Assembly (NCBI RefSeq): GCF_040786275.1 | Contig: NZ_JBFMVT010000002.1 | Location: 1,612,001-1,676,000, forward strand | Source of the DNA: Buttiauxella gaviniae | GTDB taxonomy: Bacteria > Pseudomonadota > Gammaproteobacteria > Enterobacterales > Enterobacteriaceae | Direction of reading: 5' to 3' | Length of the DNA: 64,000 nt | Shown here: piece by piece, positions 34,884 through 44,616 of the stretch | Layout of the letters: each line of letters opens with the position of its first letter | Position numbering within the stretch: position 1 is the first letter of the stretch | Notes under the pieces: model-generated | Databases searched by the model: none | What the model was told of the DNA's origin: nothing | Seen by the model: the letters and a program-made list of their open reading frames with translations, nothing else | Translations under genes and position numbers: made by a program

Positions 34884-36352
34884 GCGCAAAACTCCTTACG
34901 TTTTTGAAAATTTAGCGGGAACTGCGCGAGGTAACGGGCAATTTCGCTCTCTGTTTTGGGGGTAAAAGTGTTCAGTTCGTAGCTGGCGGCGACAATTTTG
35001 CGGAAGTCATCGACGTCGGTGATTTCGTCCAGCGCCATTAACTGGCAGCCGATATTGCCAAGCGTTGAGGCTTCAACGGGCCCGGCAAGCACCGGAATGC
35101 CGCAGGCATCGGCGCAAAGTTGGTTGAGCAGTGCGTTCTGGCTACCGCCGCCCACAATGTGCAGGTAGCTAAACGGGCGGCCACGAACGGTGGCGAGTTC
35201 TTGCAGCGTTTTGGCATAGAGCAGCGCCAGGCTATCGAAAATACAGCGCGCCAGTTCGTTATCCGTGAACGGCACCGGCTGGTTGCTTTCGCGGCATGCC
35301 GCCTGAATTTCGCGGCACATGCTTTCAGGGTTAATAAAACGATCGTCGTTCGGATTAATAACAAAGCGGCAGACGGCGGTCTTTTCGGTGCGATCGATAA
35401 GATCGACGAGATCCGTAATGCCCAGCTCTTTGGTGACGCGCTGCAAAAGCCACAGGCCCATAATATTTTTCAGTACCCGATAGCGCCCTTCTGCCCCGCC
35501 TTCATTGGTGATGTTGGCAGCCAGTGCCGCGCTATTGGCGTACGGTTTTTTGCTCTCAAAGCCCATCAGCGACCAGGTGCCCGAGGAGAGATAAGCGGCA
35601 TCTTTATCTTTAAGCGGCGCACCGATAACGGCGCTGGCGGTGTCGTGAGTCGCCACGCTAACCACCGGAATTTTGTTCCCTTCGCGGCAAATCCACTGGC
35701 CGATAACACTGCCCGGGTGCGTTGGCGTACCGAACCATTTACGCGGCACGCCCGCCCAGTCGAGCAGCGTTTCATCCCAGCTATCGCTGTTGATATTCAC
35801 CAGTTGCGTAGTGGTGGCGTTGGTATATTCCCAGTTCAGAACGCCGGTCAGGCGGTAGCAAAAATAGTCCGGGATAAGCAGTGCATGTTCGACTTTATAG
35901 AGCTGCTCTGGCTGCTGTTCTGCCAGGGCGCGAAGTTGATACAGCGTGTTGAAAGGCAAAAACTGAATGCCGGTACGGCGGTAAATATCTTCACGCCCTA
36001 ACTGTGTAAAAGCGATGTCCATAACGCCATCGGTGCGGCTATCACGATAGGAGACAGGCTGCCCGACGCGATTGCCGTCGCGGTCAATCAGCACGTAATC
36101 AACGCCCCAGGTGTCGATGCCAATACTGTCGATTTTCAGACCTTCATCGCAGGCTTTTTGCAGCCCGGTGCGGATCTCATGCTCCAGCGCATCCACATCC
36201 CACACGGTCGTGCCATCAATCTGTTTTAAGCAGTTAGTGAAACGATGAATTTCACGCAGGCAAATGCTGCGAGTGTCGCGTTCAAAACGCGCCAGCATGA
36301 CGCGGCCGCTTGAGGCGCCGAGATCTACCGCAACACTGTGGCGTAGAGTCAT
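34880..36352 (-). CDS. rhaB: Rhamnulokinase
   Basis: A 490-aa FGGY-family kinase that phosphorylates L-rhamnulose at O1. The N-terminal phosphate loop [30 protein letters not shown] and [17 protein letters not shown] are typical. I chose ATG 36352, which aligns with E. coli RhaB (489 aa); the extra 40 codons from 36472 run into the promoter region. It is the first gene of a long operon: rhaB-rhaA-rhaD, four ABC genes, fucO and rhaM. Confidence 0.97.
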   Translation of the reverse strand: MTLRHSVAVDLGASSGRVMLARFERDTRSICLREIHRFTNCLKQIDGTTVWDVDALEHEIRTGLQKACDEGLKIDSIGIDTWGVDYVLIDRDGNRVGQPVSYRDSRTDGVMDIAFTQLGREDIYRRTGIQFLPFNTLYQLRALAEQQPEQLYKVEHALLIPDYFCYRLTGVLNWEYTNATTTQLVNINSDSWDETLLDWAGVPRKWFGTPTHPGSVIGQWICREGNKIPVVSVATHDTASAVIGAPLKDKDAAYLSSGTWSLMGFESKKPYANSAALAANITNEGGAEGRYRVLKNIMGLWLLQRVTKELGITDLVDLIDRTEKTAVCRFVINPNDDRFINPESMCREIQAACRESNQPVPFTDNELARCIFDSLALLYAKTLQELATVRGRPFSYLHIVGGGSQNALLNQLCADACGIPVLAGPVEASTLGNIGCQLMALDEITDVDDFRKIVAASYELNTFTPKTESEIARYLAQFPLNFQKRKEFCA

Positions 36353-36653
36353 TTTGGGGGTCCTTGCTAAATGAATTGACCCCACTCTAAAAAGTAACGC
36401 AATCTGCCACCTTCTCGACACTGACAGCGCCCGACAGCCGCTGGCAAAGAAGCAAAGGTGAACGTGAGTCATGTCACAGATTCATGTTTATCACCCGAAA
36501 ATGCCGCCTGTGACGATTCCCACACTTCCTGATAATTCCCGCCGTTTCTTAAAAAACGAACCGTTTTTAACCGGTTTTATGTCGAAAATTTAAGGTGCAG
36601 ATGAGAATCGTTACCTACTATCAGCCAACAATTAAAAAGTTCCGGGGGTAATG
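36353..36653. promoter_or_regulatory. rhaB/rhaS divergent promoter region with CRP-like sites
   Basis: The 301 bases between rhaB and rhaS hold two CRP-like sites: CGTGAGTCATGTCACA (36463-36478) and TGTGACGATTCCCACA (36509-36524), each with one deviation from the half-site consensus. By homology RhaS binds next to the rhaB promoter and RhaR next to the rhaS promoter. I could not place their boxes with certainty. Confidence 0.7.
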
Positions 36654-37490
36654 ATGACGGTATTACATGGTTTTGATTTTTTCCCATCAGGCAATGCGTC
36701 GGTGACTATTGAGCCGCGTTTGCCTCAGGCCGCCTTCCCGGAACATCACCATGATTTTTATGAAATTGTCATTGTTGAACACGGCACCGGTACGCATGTT
36801 TTTAACGGCCAGCCTTATACGTTAAGCGGCGGTTCCGTCTGCTTTGTGCGTGACCACGACCGCCATTTGTACGAACACACTGAAAACCTCTGTCTGACTA
36901 ATATTCTTTACCGCGCCCCGGATGCATTCTGTTTTTTATCCGGCCTTGATAAGTTGCTGCCCCAGGAGCAGGACGGCAATTACCCGTCGCACTGGCGTGT
37001 GAATCAGCCGGTGCTGCAACAGGTGCGCGGGCTGATTGAACAGTTTGAGCAGATTGGCGAGGCGGCGGATACCCACGCCGTGGCGAACCGCGAAATTCTG
37101 TTTATGCAACTGCTGGTGCTGCTGCGCAAAGGGAGCATGATGGAAGGGGCGACAAACTCAGAAGGCCGTTTAAATCAGTTGATGGCCTGGCTTGAAGAGC
37201 ATTTCGCCGAAGAAATTTGCTGGGAACAGTTGGCCTCGCAGTTCACGCTCTCTCTGCGCACCCTGCACCGCCAGCTAAAACAGCAAACCGGCATGACGCC
37301 GCAGCGTTATCTCAACCGTTTACGCCTGATGAAGGCCCGCCATCTGCTGCGCCACGGCGAAGAGAGCGTGACGGATATCGCCTTCCAGTGCGGTTTTGGC
37401 GACAGTAACCACTTTTCGACGCTTTTTAAGCGTGAATTTTCCTGGTCCCCGCGTGAAATTCGTCAGGGTCGCGACGCGCAACTTCAGTAA
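36654..37490 (+). CDS. rhaS: AraC-type activator RhaS of rhaBAD and rhaT
   Basis: A 278-aa regulator. The N-terminal cupin ([17 protein letters not shown]) binds L-rhamnose, and the C-terminal AraC domain carries two helix-turn-helix units ([40 protein letters not shown]). Start [14 protein letters not shown] at 36654 matches E. coli RhaS; another ATG lies directly before it at 36651. It is divergent from rhaB. Confidence 0.96.
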   Translation: MTVLHGFDFFPSGNASVTIEPRLPQAAFPEHHHDFYEIVIVEHGTGTHVFNGQPYTLSGGSVCFVRDHDRHLYEHTENLCLTNILYRAPDAFCFLSGLDKLLPQEQDGNYPSHWRVNQPVLQQVRGLIEQFEQIGEAADTHAVANREILFMQLLVLLRKGSMMEGATNSEGRLNQLMAWLEEHFAEEICWEQLASQFTLSLRTLHRQLKQQTGMTPQRYLNRLRLMKARHLLRHGEESVTDIAFQCGFGDSNHFSTLFKREFSWSPREIRQGRDAQLQ

Positions 37491-37547
37491 TCGCGAAGGC
37501 AGTCACCGTTTTTTTAGCCCAAAAAGCCAATACTTGCCCGTTAGTTT

Positions 37548-37618
37548 GTCGGATGGCGCTGCGCTTATCCGACCTACGATGCGGGTTTTGTAGGGGATAA
37601 GCGCAGCGCCATCCACCG
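37548..37618. repeat. REP-type repeat pair between rhaS and rhaR
   Basis: GTCGGATGGCGC...GCTTATCCGAC followed by GGGGATAAGCGC...GCGCCATCC: two opposed palindromes in the 156-base gap. In E. coli rhaS and rhaR almost touch. Confidence 0.8.
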
Positions 37619-37646
37619 TTTAAATTTCGCTTTTTGAGGCATCACG

Positions 37647-38495
37647 GTGGCGGGTCATTTAATTCTGAAAAAAGCCGATTTCTTCGCCTCTGCCACGCAA
37701 CCCGTGGCGGTGGCTGACCGCTATCCGCAAAACGTGTTTGCCGAACATACCCACGATTTCTGCGAGCTGGTGCTGGTGTGGCGTGGCAACGGACTCCATG
37801 TTCTGAATGACCGTCCGTACCGCATCACCTGCGGGGATCTGTTTTACATTCGCGCTGAAGATCGCCATAGCTACGAATCGGTTAACGGTCTGGTGCTGCA
37901 TAATATTATCTACTGCCCGGAGCGGCTAAAACTCAACGTTGACTGGAACGATCTCCTGCACAGCGCAAGAGCGGCGGGAACCGACCCGCGCTGGCGGCTC
38001 AGCAGCCACGGCATGGCGCAGGCGCGTCAACTTATTGGGCAACTGGAACACGAAAGCGTAAAACAGGATGCGCTGTCGTTGTGCCTGACCGAAAGCCTGT
38101 TTCTGCAACTGTGTATTCTGTTGCGCCGCCACCGTTATCAGTCCCAGGATGCCGCCGGGCCAGGCAGCAGCGAAACGCTTGATTTACTGATGGCGGCGCT
38201 GGGGAAAAGCCTGGATGTTCCGTTTGAACTGTCGCAGTTTTGCCAGCAGCATCAGGTAACTGAGCGCCAGTTGCGGCAGTTTTTCCGCCAGCAAACAGGA
38301 ATGACCATCAGCCAGTATTTACGCCAGTTAAGGATTTGCCAGGCACAGGATCTGCTGCGCCACAGCGAGCTGCTGATTGGGGACATCGCCACACGATGCG
38401 GCTTTGAAGACAGTAACTACTTTTCGGTGGTGTTTACCAAAGAGACGGGAATGACGCCACGGATGTGGCGCCAACGGTATACGGTGGAAGCGTAG
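37647..38495 (+). CDS. rhaR: AraC-type activator RhaR of rhaSR
   Basis: A 282-aa rhamnose-responsive activator. [20 protein letters not shown] and [17 protein letters not shown] form the cupin; [20 protein letters not shown] and [19 protein letters not shown] are the two DNA-binding units. The start is GTG at 37647, which reads [15 protein letters not shown] and aligns with E. coli RhaR. It ends at 38495, directly adjoining the convergent rhaT stop. Confidence 0.95.
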   Translation: MAGHLILKKADFFASATQPVAVADRYPQNVFAEHTHDFCELVLVWRGNGLHVLNDRPYRITCGDLFYIRAEDRHSYESVNGLVLHNIIYCPERLKLNVDWNDLLHSARAAGTDPRWRLSSHGMAQARQLIGQLEHESVKQDALSLCLTESLFLQLCILLRRHRYQSQDAAGPGSSETLDLLMAALGKSLDVPFELSQFCQQHQVTERQLRQFFRQQTGMTISQYLRQLRICQAQDLLRHSELLIGDIATRCGFEDSNYFSVVFTKETGMTPRMWRQRYTVEA

Positions 38496-39530
38496 TTATG
38501 CCGCCATACCTAAACCGACAATATTTGCCGCGATAATAATCACGACACAACCCACGCTCAGTACACCGACCGGACGAGTGCCCGCTGCTTTCCACTCTTT
38601 CATAATCAAGCCGACTAACCCGCCACACAGTACGTAGAAACTCATGTGCAGCATCCAGCTCATGTAGTCATACTGCGCCGGAATTTTGGCGTGCCCCCAG
38701 GCATAGAAGAAGAATTGCAGATACCACATCAAACCTGCGAGGGCGGAAAAAAGCACGTTGGTGATGATCAGCGGTTTTGCCAGCGAGAAGTCTGCTTTTA
38801 CCGACAGATTCTGCAATTTTGCCAAACGAATGAAACAGTAACCGAGGTTGATCACCGCGCCGCCGCCCATAATGATGACGTAACTCGGCAAGGCGACATA
38901 CAGCGGGTCAACGCCCAACGCGGCTGCGGCTTCATGCATCGGTTTTGCGGCGTCCATCGCAAAAGACATACCCGCCGAGAAGATGCCGCACATCACCGCC
39001 AGCGTCAGTCCTTTTTTCAGGTTGAACTCTTCGGCTTTAATGCCCATCTGGCGCTCTTTGAGCTGCCCCGCGCGCGTCACAATGGCTACTCCAATCAGCG
39101 CCACTAAAACCCCCAGCAGCGTCATTCGCCCGCCAGGCGTGCCGATAAGCACATCAAATTTTCCGGCAATAATAGGCGTCATTAACGTACCGACAATCAG
39201 CGTGATGCCAATGGCAATGCCGATCCCCATCGACATACCCAAATAGCGCATCGTCAGGCCGTAGTTAATATTACCGATGCCCCACATTGCGCCGAAAAGG
39301 AAGACCGGCAGCAGAGTCGAAGCGTTAAACGAACCGTAGTACGCCCAAAAATCAGGAAGCAGAATATAACTCACCAGCCATGGCAAAATTATCCACGAGA
39401 CGAAACCGCCAATCGCCCACATAGTTTCCCATGACCAGCGTTGCACTTTCTTAAAGGGGGCATAGAAACAGGCGGCGCTGGCAGCGCCCACCAGATGCCA
39501 TATGATCCCCATTGTTATTGCGTTACCCAT
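38496..39530 (-). CDS. rhaT: L-rhamnose:H+ symporter
   Basis: A 344-aa DMT-superfamily transporter with ten hydrophobic helices. [20 protein letters not shown] and [20 protein letters not shown] are near-identical to E. coli RhaT. I chose ATG 39530, not 39536. It provides a second rhamnose uptake route besides the ABC system of the same locus. RhaS would be expected to activate it. Confidence 0.97.
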   Translation of the reverse strand: MGNAITMGIIWHLVGAASAACFYAPFKKVQRWSWETMWAIGGFVSWIILPWLVSYILLPDFWAYYGSFNASTLLPVFLFGAMWGIGNINYGLTMRYLGMSMGIGIAIGITLIVGTLMTPIIAGKFDVLIGTPGGRMTLLGVLVALIGVAIVTRAGQLKERQMGIKAEEFNLKKGLTLAVMCGIFSAGMSFAMDAAKPMHEAAAALGVDPLYVALPSYVIIMGGGAVINLGYCFIRLAKLQNLSVKADFSLAKPLIITNVLFSALAGLMWYLQFFFYAWGHAKIPAQYDYMSWMLHMSFYVLCGGLVGLIMKEWKAAGTRPVGVLSVGCVVIIIAANIVGLGMAA

Positions 39531-39719
39531 TATCATCTATCCCCATGTTTTAACTGAAAATGTAGGGGGCAAAGCGGAATACCCCAATGCCCATGAGTCT
39601 AAAGAGTGAGCGATGGGGTAACCTTCCATGTGCTGCCGCGACCAGGATAAAACTGGCAAAATTCAGGGAGTGGGATTGACGAGGGTCACAGTTCTTTATC
39701 TGTAGATAGTTGAAGTGTT

Positions 39720-39751
39720 GTCGGGTGGCGCTGGCGCTTACCCGACCTACG
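39720..39751. repeat. REP-type palindrome downstream of the isomerase-like gene
   Basis: GTCGGGTGGCGCTGG...GCTTACCCGAC hairpin between the rhaT promoter side and the isomerase stop. Confidence 0.75.
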
Positions 39752-39768
39752 ATAGTATTTTTGTTTAA

Positions 39769-41190
39769 TTAACAGATTTTTACGGCCTGCACCCCGAGCA
39801 GCCAGGCGAGTTTCTCCAGCACCGCGCCCTGATGCCCAAGGCCAATTGCGCAATGGTGAGCGGGCCCGCCGAGACACCATTGGGTGGTGAAATCACGGGC
39901 CGACAGCGGGAATCGATAGCGGCTGTTGGTATTGCCAATATCCAGCACTTCGCCGGGGACGGCTTCCCCTTCGGCATACTGCAAACGCACGCCGTTTTGC
40001 GCATCTTCCACAATTGAGAGGAAAGTGACCGGCCCTGGTTTGACCGTCATCTGAATGGAAACGCCTTTGCCGGGTTTGCCGTGATAAACCGGCAGCGGCA
40101 CCAGCTTAACGTCACCTTCTGCCATCAGCAGATGTGCTGGCCCATCGTGGCCCCAGAGCACCACATCATCGCCAAACTCAATTCCGTACGGCTCGGAGAA
40201 CGACCCACCTGCGCCAAGCAACTGCTGGATTTTCATCGCCAGCACGTTTTTAATCTCATACTCCCCGGCGACGGGAATGCCGCGGCTTGTCAGCAGCGTG
40301 TTGCCGAGAATAATCGACGTGATGATGTTTTCGTAGGCATTGCCGTTACGCCCTTCGTAGTAATACGCCAGCGCGCCGAGGCGGTTGTTTTCGATGAGTT
40401 TGTCCATCGCACAAGCCGTTTGCACCGCGCGATCTAATTCAGCTTTTTCACAGGAGGGATCGATTTGCAGCGATGATTCCACTTCCTGCCATTTTTGGGC
40501 GCGAGCAGGCTGGGAAACCTTCTCGCGGTATTCTGCCAGCTCACACATTTCCAGCGGTTTAAAACGCACGCCGAGTTTAGCGCTTAGGTTGGTCATATTG
40601 CTGTAAACGTCCACCATCCCGTCGTAATAATGCCCCAGAACGCCGACCTGGCACTCTGCCAGCCCTTTGCGCACCTCAAGCGCTTGCAGCCACTGCTCCG
40701 TCTCCTGCCAGACGTAGTCATCGCCTTTTAACGCGCCAACGATAAGTTGATAGCGAATGCCCGCCCGATTAAATACGTTTGCCAGTTCCGGGGCGCTGCA
40801 CGCCTGGCAATGGGCGAGCCATTCGCCGGTGCGTTCACCGCGATCAGTCATATCACGGATTTTGCCGTACGGCAGGCCGGGCTCCGGCTGAAGCGCAAGG
40901 ATAATCACCGGTTTATTTATTTTTTGCACCAGCGGCAGAACGGTGGAACTCAGGGCGTAAGTGCTGATGTAGAGCACAATGGCATCAACCGGCTGTTGTT
41001 GAAGCTGAAGGGAAAAAGTATCGGCTTTGGCGACGCTATCGATCAGCCCCCCATTAATCACTGACGCGCCAGATTGTGCGAGGCGTTGATCGATTTGCTG
41101 TAAGTAACCGGTGAGGCGCTGTTCCAGGCCAGAAAATTGTGGCCAGTAGGTATCAAGCCCGATACCAAAAAGGGCGACATTCAGGGACAT
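39769..41190 (-). CDS. L-fucose/L-arabinose isomerase-like protein, unknown sugar
   Basis: A 473-aa protein of the fucose-isomerase-related family (COG2407 type). [20 protein letters not shown] is the N-terminal Rossmann-like part; [36 protein letters not shown] and [14 protein letters not shown] contain acidic residues and histidines where the family binds its metal. I chose ATG 41190, with GGAG upstream. It stands alone between rhaT and sodA. Its neighbours suggest a role with deoxy-sugars, but neither substrate nor activity can be read from the sequence. The organism has a normal rhaA, so it is not simply a replacement. Confidence 0.82.
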   Translation of the reverse strand: MSLNVALFGIGLDTYWPQFSGLEQRLTGYLQQIDQRLAQSGASVINGGLIDSVAKADTFSLQLQQQPVDAIVLYISTYALSSTVLPLVQKINKPVIILALQPEPGLPYGKIRDMTDRGERTGEWLAHCQACSAPELANVFNRAGIRYQLIVGALKGDDYVWQETEQWLQALEVRKGLAECQVGVLGHYYDGMVDVYSNMTNLSAKLGVRFKPLEMCELAEYREKVSQPARAQKWQEVESSLQIDPSCEKAELDRAVQTACAMDKLIENNRLGALAYYYEGRNGNAYENIITSIILGNTLLTSRGIPVAGEYEIKNVLAMKIQQLLGAGGSFSEPYGIEFGDDVVLWGHDGPAHLLMAEGDVKLVPLPVYHGKPGKGVSIQMTVKPGPVTFLSIVEDAQNGVRLQYAEGEAVPGEVLDIGNTNSRYRFPLSARDFTTQWCLGGPAHHCAIGLGHQGAVLEKLAWLLGVQAVKIC

Positions 41191-41364
41191 GATGATGCTC
41201 CAGGCTGATGAATGAGCGCCGACTATCACCCTAATTGCCCGGCACTTCCTTTGCGTTAATGCCAGGTTCTGGTGCGTATGGCAAAAAACGATTTATCCAC
41301 CTGACAATGCTCACATTTTCGCCATCATCACAAAAAGTTATAACCTTATTAAAAGTACGGCATT

Positions 41365-41383
41365 GATAATCATTTTCAATATC
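41365..41383 (+). promoter_or_regulatory. Fur box upstream of sodA
   Basis: GATAATCATTTTCAATATC matches the 19-bp Fur consensus GATAATGATAATCATTATC at 14 positions. It lies about 80 bases before the sodA start, where iron control of sodA by Fur is known in E. coli. Confidence 0.75.
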
Positions 41384-41464
41384 ATTTAATTAACTATAAT
41401 GAACCAACTGATTACGCGGCGTTAACAGCTTGTTCGCCGTTCGATAATAATGGAGATGATGAAT

Positions 41465-42085
41465 ATGAGTTATACACTGCCATCCCTGCCTTACGCTTAC
41501 GACGCCCTGGAACCGCATTTCGACAAACAAACGATGGAAATCCATCACAGCAAACACCACCAGGCGTACGTGAATAACGCGAATGCAGCGCTGGAATCCC
41601 TGCCAGAGTTCGCAAGCCTGCCGGTTGAAGAGCTGATCGCCAAACTCGATCAACTGCCTGCCGACAAAAAAACCGTTCTGCGTAACAACGCGGGCGGCCA
41701 CGCTAACCACAGCTTCTTCTGGAAAGGCCTGAAAACAGGTACCACCCTGCAAGGTGACCTGAAAGCCGCCATCGAGCGTGACTTCGGTAGCGTTGACAAC
41801 TTCAAAGCAGAATTTGAGAAAGCAGCCGCCACTCGCTTCGGCTCCGGCTGGGCATGGCTGGTTCTGAAAGGCGACAAACTGGCTGTGGTTTCTACCGCAA
41901 ACCAGGACAGCCCTCTGATGGGTGAAGCTGTCGCTGGCGTATCCGGTTTCCCAATCGTGGGTCTGGATGTGTGGGAACACGCTTACTACCTGAAATTCCA
42001 GAACCGTCGTCCTGACTACATCAAAGCATTCTGGGATGTGGTGAACTGGGATGAAGCGGCTGCACGTTTTGCTGCAAAAAAATAA
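41465..42085 (+). CDS. sodA: Manganese superoxide dismutase
   Basis: A 206-aa cytoplasmic enzyme that dismutates superoxide. [18 protein letters not shown] (first metal His), [13 protein letters not shown] (second) and [19 protein letters not shown] (Asp and third His) give the metal site; GSGWAWLV and the Gln-free GGHANHS segment fit the Mn form. Of several in-frame ATGs I chose 41465, which reads [20 protein letters not shown] as in E. coli. A strong terminator follows. Confidence 0.98.
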   Translation: MSYTLPSLPYAYDALEPHFDKQTMEIHHSKHHQAYVNNANAALESLPEFASLPVEELIAKLDQLPADKKTVLRNNAGGHANHSFFWKGLKTGTTLQGDLKAAIERDFGSVDNFKAEFEKAAATRFGSGWAWLVLKGDKLAVVSTANQDSPLMGEAVAGVSGFPIVGLDVWEHAYYLKFQNRRPDYIKAFWDVVNWDEAAARFAAKK

Positions 42086-42106
42086 GTTGCAAAGCAACTG
42101 ACGAGA

Positions 42107-42133
42107 AGCGAGCCTGATGGCTCGCTTTTTTTA
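42107..42133 (+). terminator. Rho-independent terminator of sodA
   Basis: AGCGAGCC (42107-42114), loop TGAT, GGCTCGCT (42119-42126) and a T run. Confidence 0.92.
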
Positions 42134-42162
42134 TAGCTGTCGTCGGGCACAGGGAGGAACAG

Positions 42163-42837
42163 ATGCACTATCCGCTAAACGTTTATATCGGCAAAATTCG
42201 CGAGTACGAAGGCAGCAGGCCGAGCGCTATCGCTAAGTATCAGGTGGATGGCGAACTGCGGCTGACCGAACTGGGCCTGGAGGGCGATCAGCAGGCTGAA
42301 AAAATCATTCATGGCGGGCCGGATCGTGCGCTGTGCCACTATCCGCGTGAACATTATATTCACTGGGCGCGTGAGTTCCCTGAGCAGGCTGAACTCTTTA
42401 CCGCCCCGGCCTATGGCGAAAATTTATCGACCGAAGGGCTGACGGAAAAAAACGTCTATATTGGCGATATTTTCCGTTGGGGCGAGGCGCTGATTCAGGT
42501 CACGCAGCCGCGTTCACCCTGCTTCAAGCTGAATTACCATTTTGGCATTAGCGAAATCTCGTCTTTGATGCAGCAGGCGGGTTATTGCGGGTGGCTTTAT
42601 CGGGTGGTAATGGCGGGAAAAGTGTCGACGGAATCACCGCTGGAGCTGGTTTCTCGGGTGAGCGATGTGACGGTTGCAGAAGCGATTGCCACGGCGTGGC
42701 ATATGCCGTTTGATGACGAACAGTATCATCGTTTACTTTCGGCGGCAGGGCTGTCCGTAAGCTGGACGCGCACAATGCAGAAGCGCCGTCTGGTAGGGAA
42801 AATCGAAGATAATTCCCGGCGTCTGTTTGGGAAATAA
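42163..42837 (+). CDS. yiiM: MOSC-domain protein YiiM
   Basis: A 224-aa molybdenum-cofactor protein that helps detoxify N-hydroxylated bases such as 6-N-hydroxylaminopurine. The MOSC core GLEGDQQAEKIIHGGPDRAL and QPRSPCFKLNYHFG (conserved Cys that binds the cofactor) are clear. The C-terminal 3-alpha domain (YHRLLSAAGLSVSWTRTMQK) matches E. coli YiiM. AGGAACAG precedes the ATG. Confidence 0.95.
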   Translation: MHYPLNVYIGKIREYEGSRPSAIAKYQVDGELRLTELGLEGDQQAEKIIHGGPDRALCHYPREHYIHWAREFPEQAELFTAPAYGENLSTEGLTEKNVYIGDIFRWGEALIQVTQPRSPCFKLNYHFGISEISSLMQQAGYCGWLYRVVMAGKVSTESPLELVSRVSDVTVAEAIATAWHMPFDDEQYHRLLSAAGLSVSWTRTMQKRRLVGKIEDNSRRLFGK

Positions 42838-42851
42838 ACCGTAGAAACGAA

Positions 42852-42874
42852 AAAACCCGCCGAGGCGGGTTTTT
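42852..42874. terminator. Bidirectional terminator between yiiM and cspA
   Basis: AAAACCCGCC, loop GAG, GCGGGTTTT with flanking A and T runs; it serves both convergent genes. Confidence 0.9.
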
Positions 42875-42901
42875 AAATTCTTAGCTTTGCTAACGCTAAC
42901 C

Positions 42902-43114
42902 TTACAGGCTAGTTACGTTACCAGCAGCTGGGCCTTTAGCACCACTTTCGATGGTGAAAGAGACTTTCTGGCCTTCGTCCAAAGATTTGTAGCCATCGTT
43001 CTGGATAGCAGAGAAGTGTACGAACACGTCTTTTGAGCCATCGTCAGGAGTGATGAAGCCGAAGCCTTTGTCAGAGTTGAACCATTTTACCAGACCAGTC
43101 ATTTTGTTAGACAT
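42902..43114 (-). CDS. cspA: Cold shock protein CspA
   Basis: A 70-aa single OB-fold RNA chaperone. [17 protein letters not shown] (RNP1) and [10 protein letters not shown] (RNP2) are intact, and the protein differs from E. coli CspA at only a few N-terminal positions. The upstream region also matches the long cspA leader, which separates it from the other csp paralogues. In E. coli it is downstream of yiaG; here it lies next to yiaF and convergent to yiiM. Confidence 0.96.
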   Translation of the reverse strand: MSNKMTGLVKWFNSDKGFGFITPDDGSKDVFVHFSAIQNDGYKSLDEGQKVSFTIESGAKGPAAGNVTSL

Positions 43115-43273
43115 AGATATTACCTTTTAAATTAAATTTGCCTTCCGGCGCTATTGGAATGTTTTACAGATTTTTTAAAGCGATAAAGGAAGGTAGATCA
43201 CGTCGAAGGGTATCTATGATAACTCTTTGAGGACTGCGTTACTAAACTGCTTAAAGGTTCTGTGCTTCAAACC
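43115..43273 (-). promoter_or_regulatory. cspA cold-shock 5' leader (thermosensor)
   Basis: The reverse strand carries blocks of the E. coli cspA leader in order: CGGTTTGAAGCACAGA (cold-box region), CAAAGAGTTATCATAGATAC, TTCCTTTATCGCTT, AATCTGTAAAAC, CCGGAAGGCA and AAAGGTAATATCTATG. This roughly 159-base leader refolds with temperature and controls translation and stability. Confidence 0.85.
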
Positions 43274-43390
43274 GATGGATGCATTAACACATATTCAAGA
43301 CATGAATGGCAAGGTTTATTTTAGCCATCCACAGGGCTGGAGCTCAAGCCAGCTCTGGGAGTCCCCGCCTTTCGACGGGGAACATCATCA

Positions 43391-44104
43391 TTACTGCATG
43401 GAGCTTTGTGCAGCAGAATAAGCCTGCATAAACGCCTGATGCTGTGACGCCAGCGGCCCAATCAGCGAGTTATACTGGCTGGCCTGCTGTGAAGTTGGGA
43501 ACTGAATACCACCGGCTGCAAAACCAACCTGAGTCCCCTGCTGCTGGATGAAATCACCCACTTGCACCAGTTGAGCGGTGAAAGTTTGTGCCGCAGGAAT
43601 CAGCGGAGCCATGGCGCTGGCCGGAGCCGTGACCACTTTCTCATAAACTTTGTCGTAAACCGCTTTCAGATCGTCCGGCTGTTTCAGCGTAGAGCGCGCG
43701 CTGTCTGCCTGCATTTTGGCATTCTGCACCTGTTGGCCTAACACGTTCAGCGAACCGTTCGCCTGGCGCAGAGGTTCGCGCTGCGTCATGTAATCTTGCG
43801 GAACACGAATGCTGTTTACGCTATCGGCGACAGGCTTCATGCCCTCGTCCATTGCCTGGTTCACCTGTTGGGAGAAGCCATACAAAATCGCGTAATCAGA
43901 CACCAGCGGGCCAAACTGCTTTTTCTGGTCGGTTGTCAGCGTCGGCAGGCGTTCACCGCTGCGCATCGCCGTATTTTGCAAGAAATCGATGAACGCCTTA
44001 CGCTGATCGCCTTCTTTATCAAAGCAACCACTCAGGCTCACCACCATTAAAATTGCCGCAAGCGGCGCAAACCAGCGTGACCAGGACTTACCTGTCGCCA
44101 TCTT
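43391..44104 (-). CDS. yiaF: YiaF, DUF3053 lipoprotein
   Basis: A 237-aa lipoprotein precursor. The signal peptide ends in the lipobox VVSLSGC (Cys26), and the mature part is long, helical and Gln-rich (FGPLVSDYAILYGFSQQVNQ, GIQFPTSQQASQYNSLIGPL), matching E. coli YiaF. The ATG at 44104 starts MATGKSWSRWFAPL. Function is unknown. In E. coli it lies beside ghrB and yiaG; here yiaG is near but ghrB is 13 kb away. Confidence 0.93.
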   Translation of the reverse strand, partial: KMATGKSWSRWFAPLAAILMVVSLSGCFDKEGDQRKAFIDFLQNTAMRSGERLPTLTTDQKKQFGPLVSDYAILYGFSQQVNQAMDEGMKPVADSVNSIRVPQDYMTQREPLRQANGSLNVLGQQVQNAKMQADSARSTLKQPDDLKAVYDKVYEKVVTAPASAMAPLIPAAQTFTAQLVQVGDFIQQQGTQVGFAAGGIQFPTSQQASQYNSLIGPLASQHQAFMQAYSAAQSSMQ

Positions 44105-44437
44105 TTCTACTCCTTTCACCATTCAGTGCTAAAGCGCAAATACATACCCAATAATGCTGCTAAGGATAGTCCAACCTGCCTTCGCAAGATACCCTTTGTC
44201 CATAATCTATTAAGGCAAATTTGAAAAGCGAATAGTCACAATTTACACCGGCTTATCGAGATAATTCCCGTTAATCGTCACAAGCATGTCTTGTAAGAAT
44301 GGCGCCATCAAAAATCAATGTTACTCAATTGTTAACCCCCTCACAAATCTGGTGACGGCCAGTCGCCGAAAAATCAATTTCAACTTATTAATATTGAACA
44401 ACTTATTTCATTCAGTCACTTAACCCGCGCTTAATCA

Positions 44438-44540
44438 GTACGATAATCGCACACAAACCCCTGTTCGATGATTGCCCAATAGCCTGCTGAGTGGTTTGAT
44501 TTAACGAACGATTAACGAATTTGTGTTCGATAATCGAACA
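44438..44540 (+). promoter_or_regulatory. Three IclR-type (PcaR/PobR-like) operator boxes
   Basis: GTACGATAATCGCAC (44438-44452), GTTCGATGATTGCCC (44463-44477) and the perfect 17-bp palindrome TGTTCGATAATCGAACA (44524-44540) are related boxes before the MFS gene. They closely resemble the GTTCGATAATCGCAC boxes of the IclR-family regulators PcaU and PcaR. A further GAACGATTAACGAA lies between the second and third. No IclR gene lies in the window. The rest of the 44105-44616 gap is AT-rich with nothing else I recognise. Confidence 0.7.
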
Positions 44541-44616
44541 TTTCAGGTTAACTCCAACAAACGCTGGCCCGCCCTACACTCTGGTCGTCGTTTGCTACTT
44601 TTGCAGGACTTGCCTT

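Noticed and set aside
43227-43421. 64-codon frame between cspA and yiaF
   Set aside because: It overlaps the cspA leader and the end of yiaF on the other strand and has no ribosome binding site.
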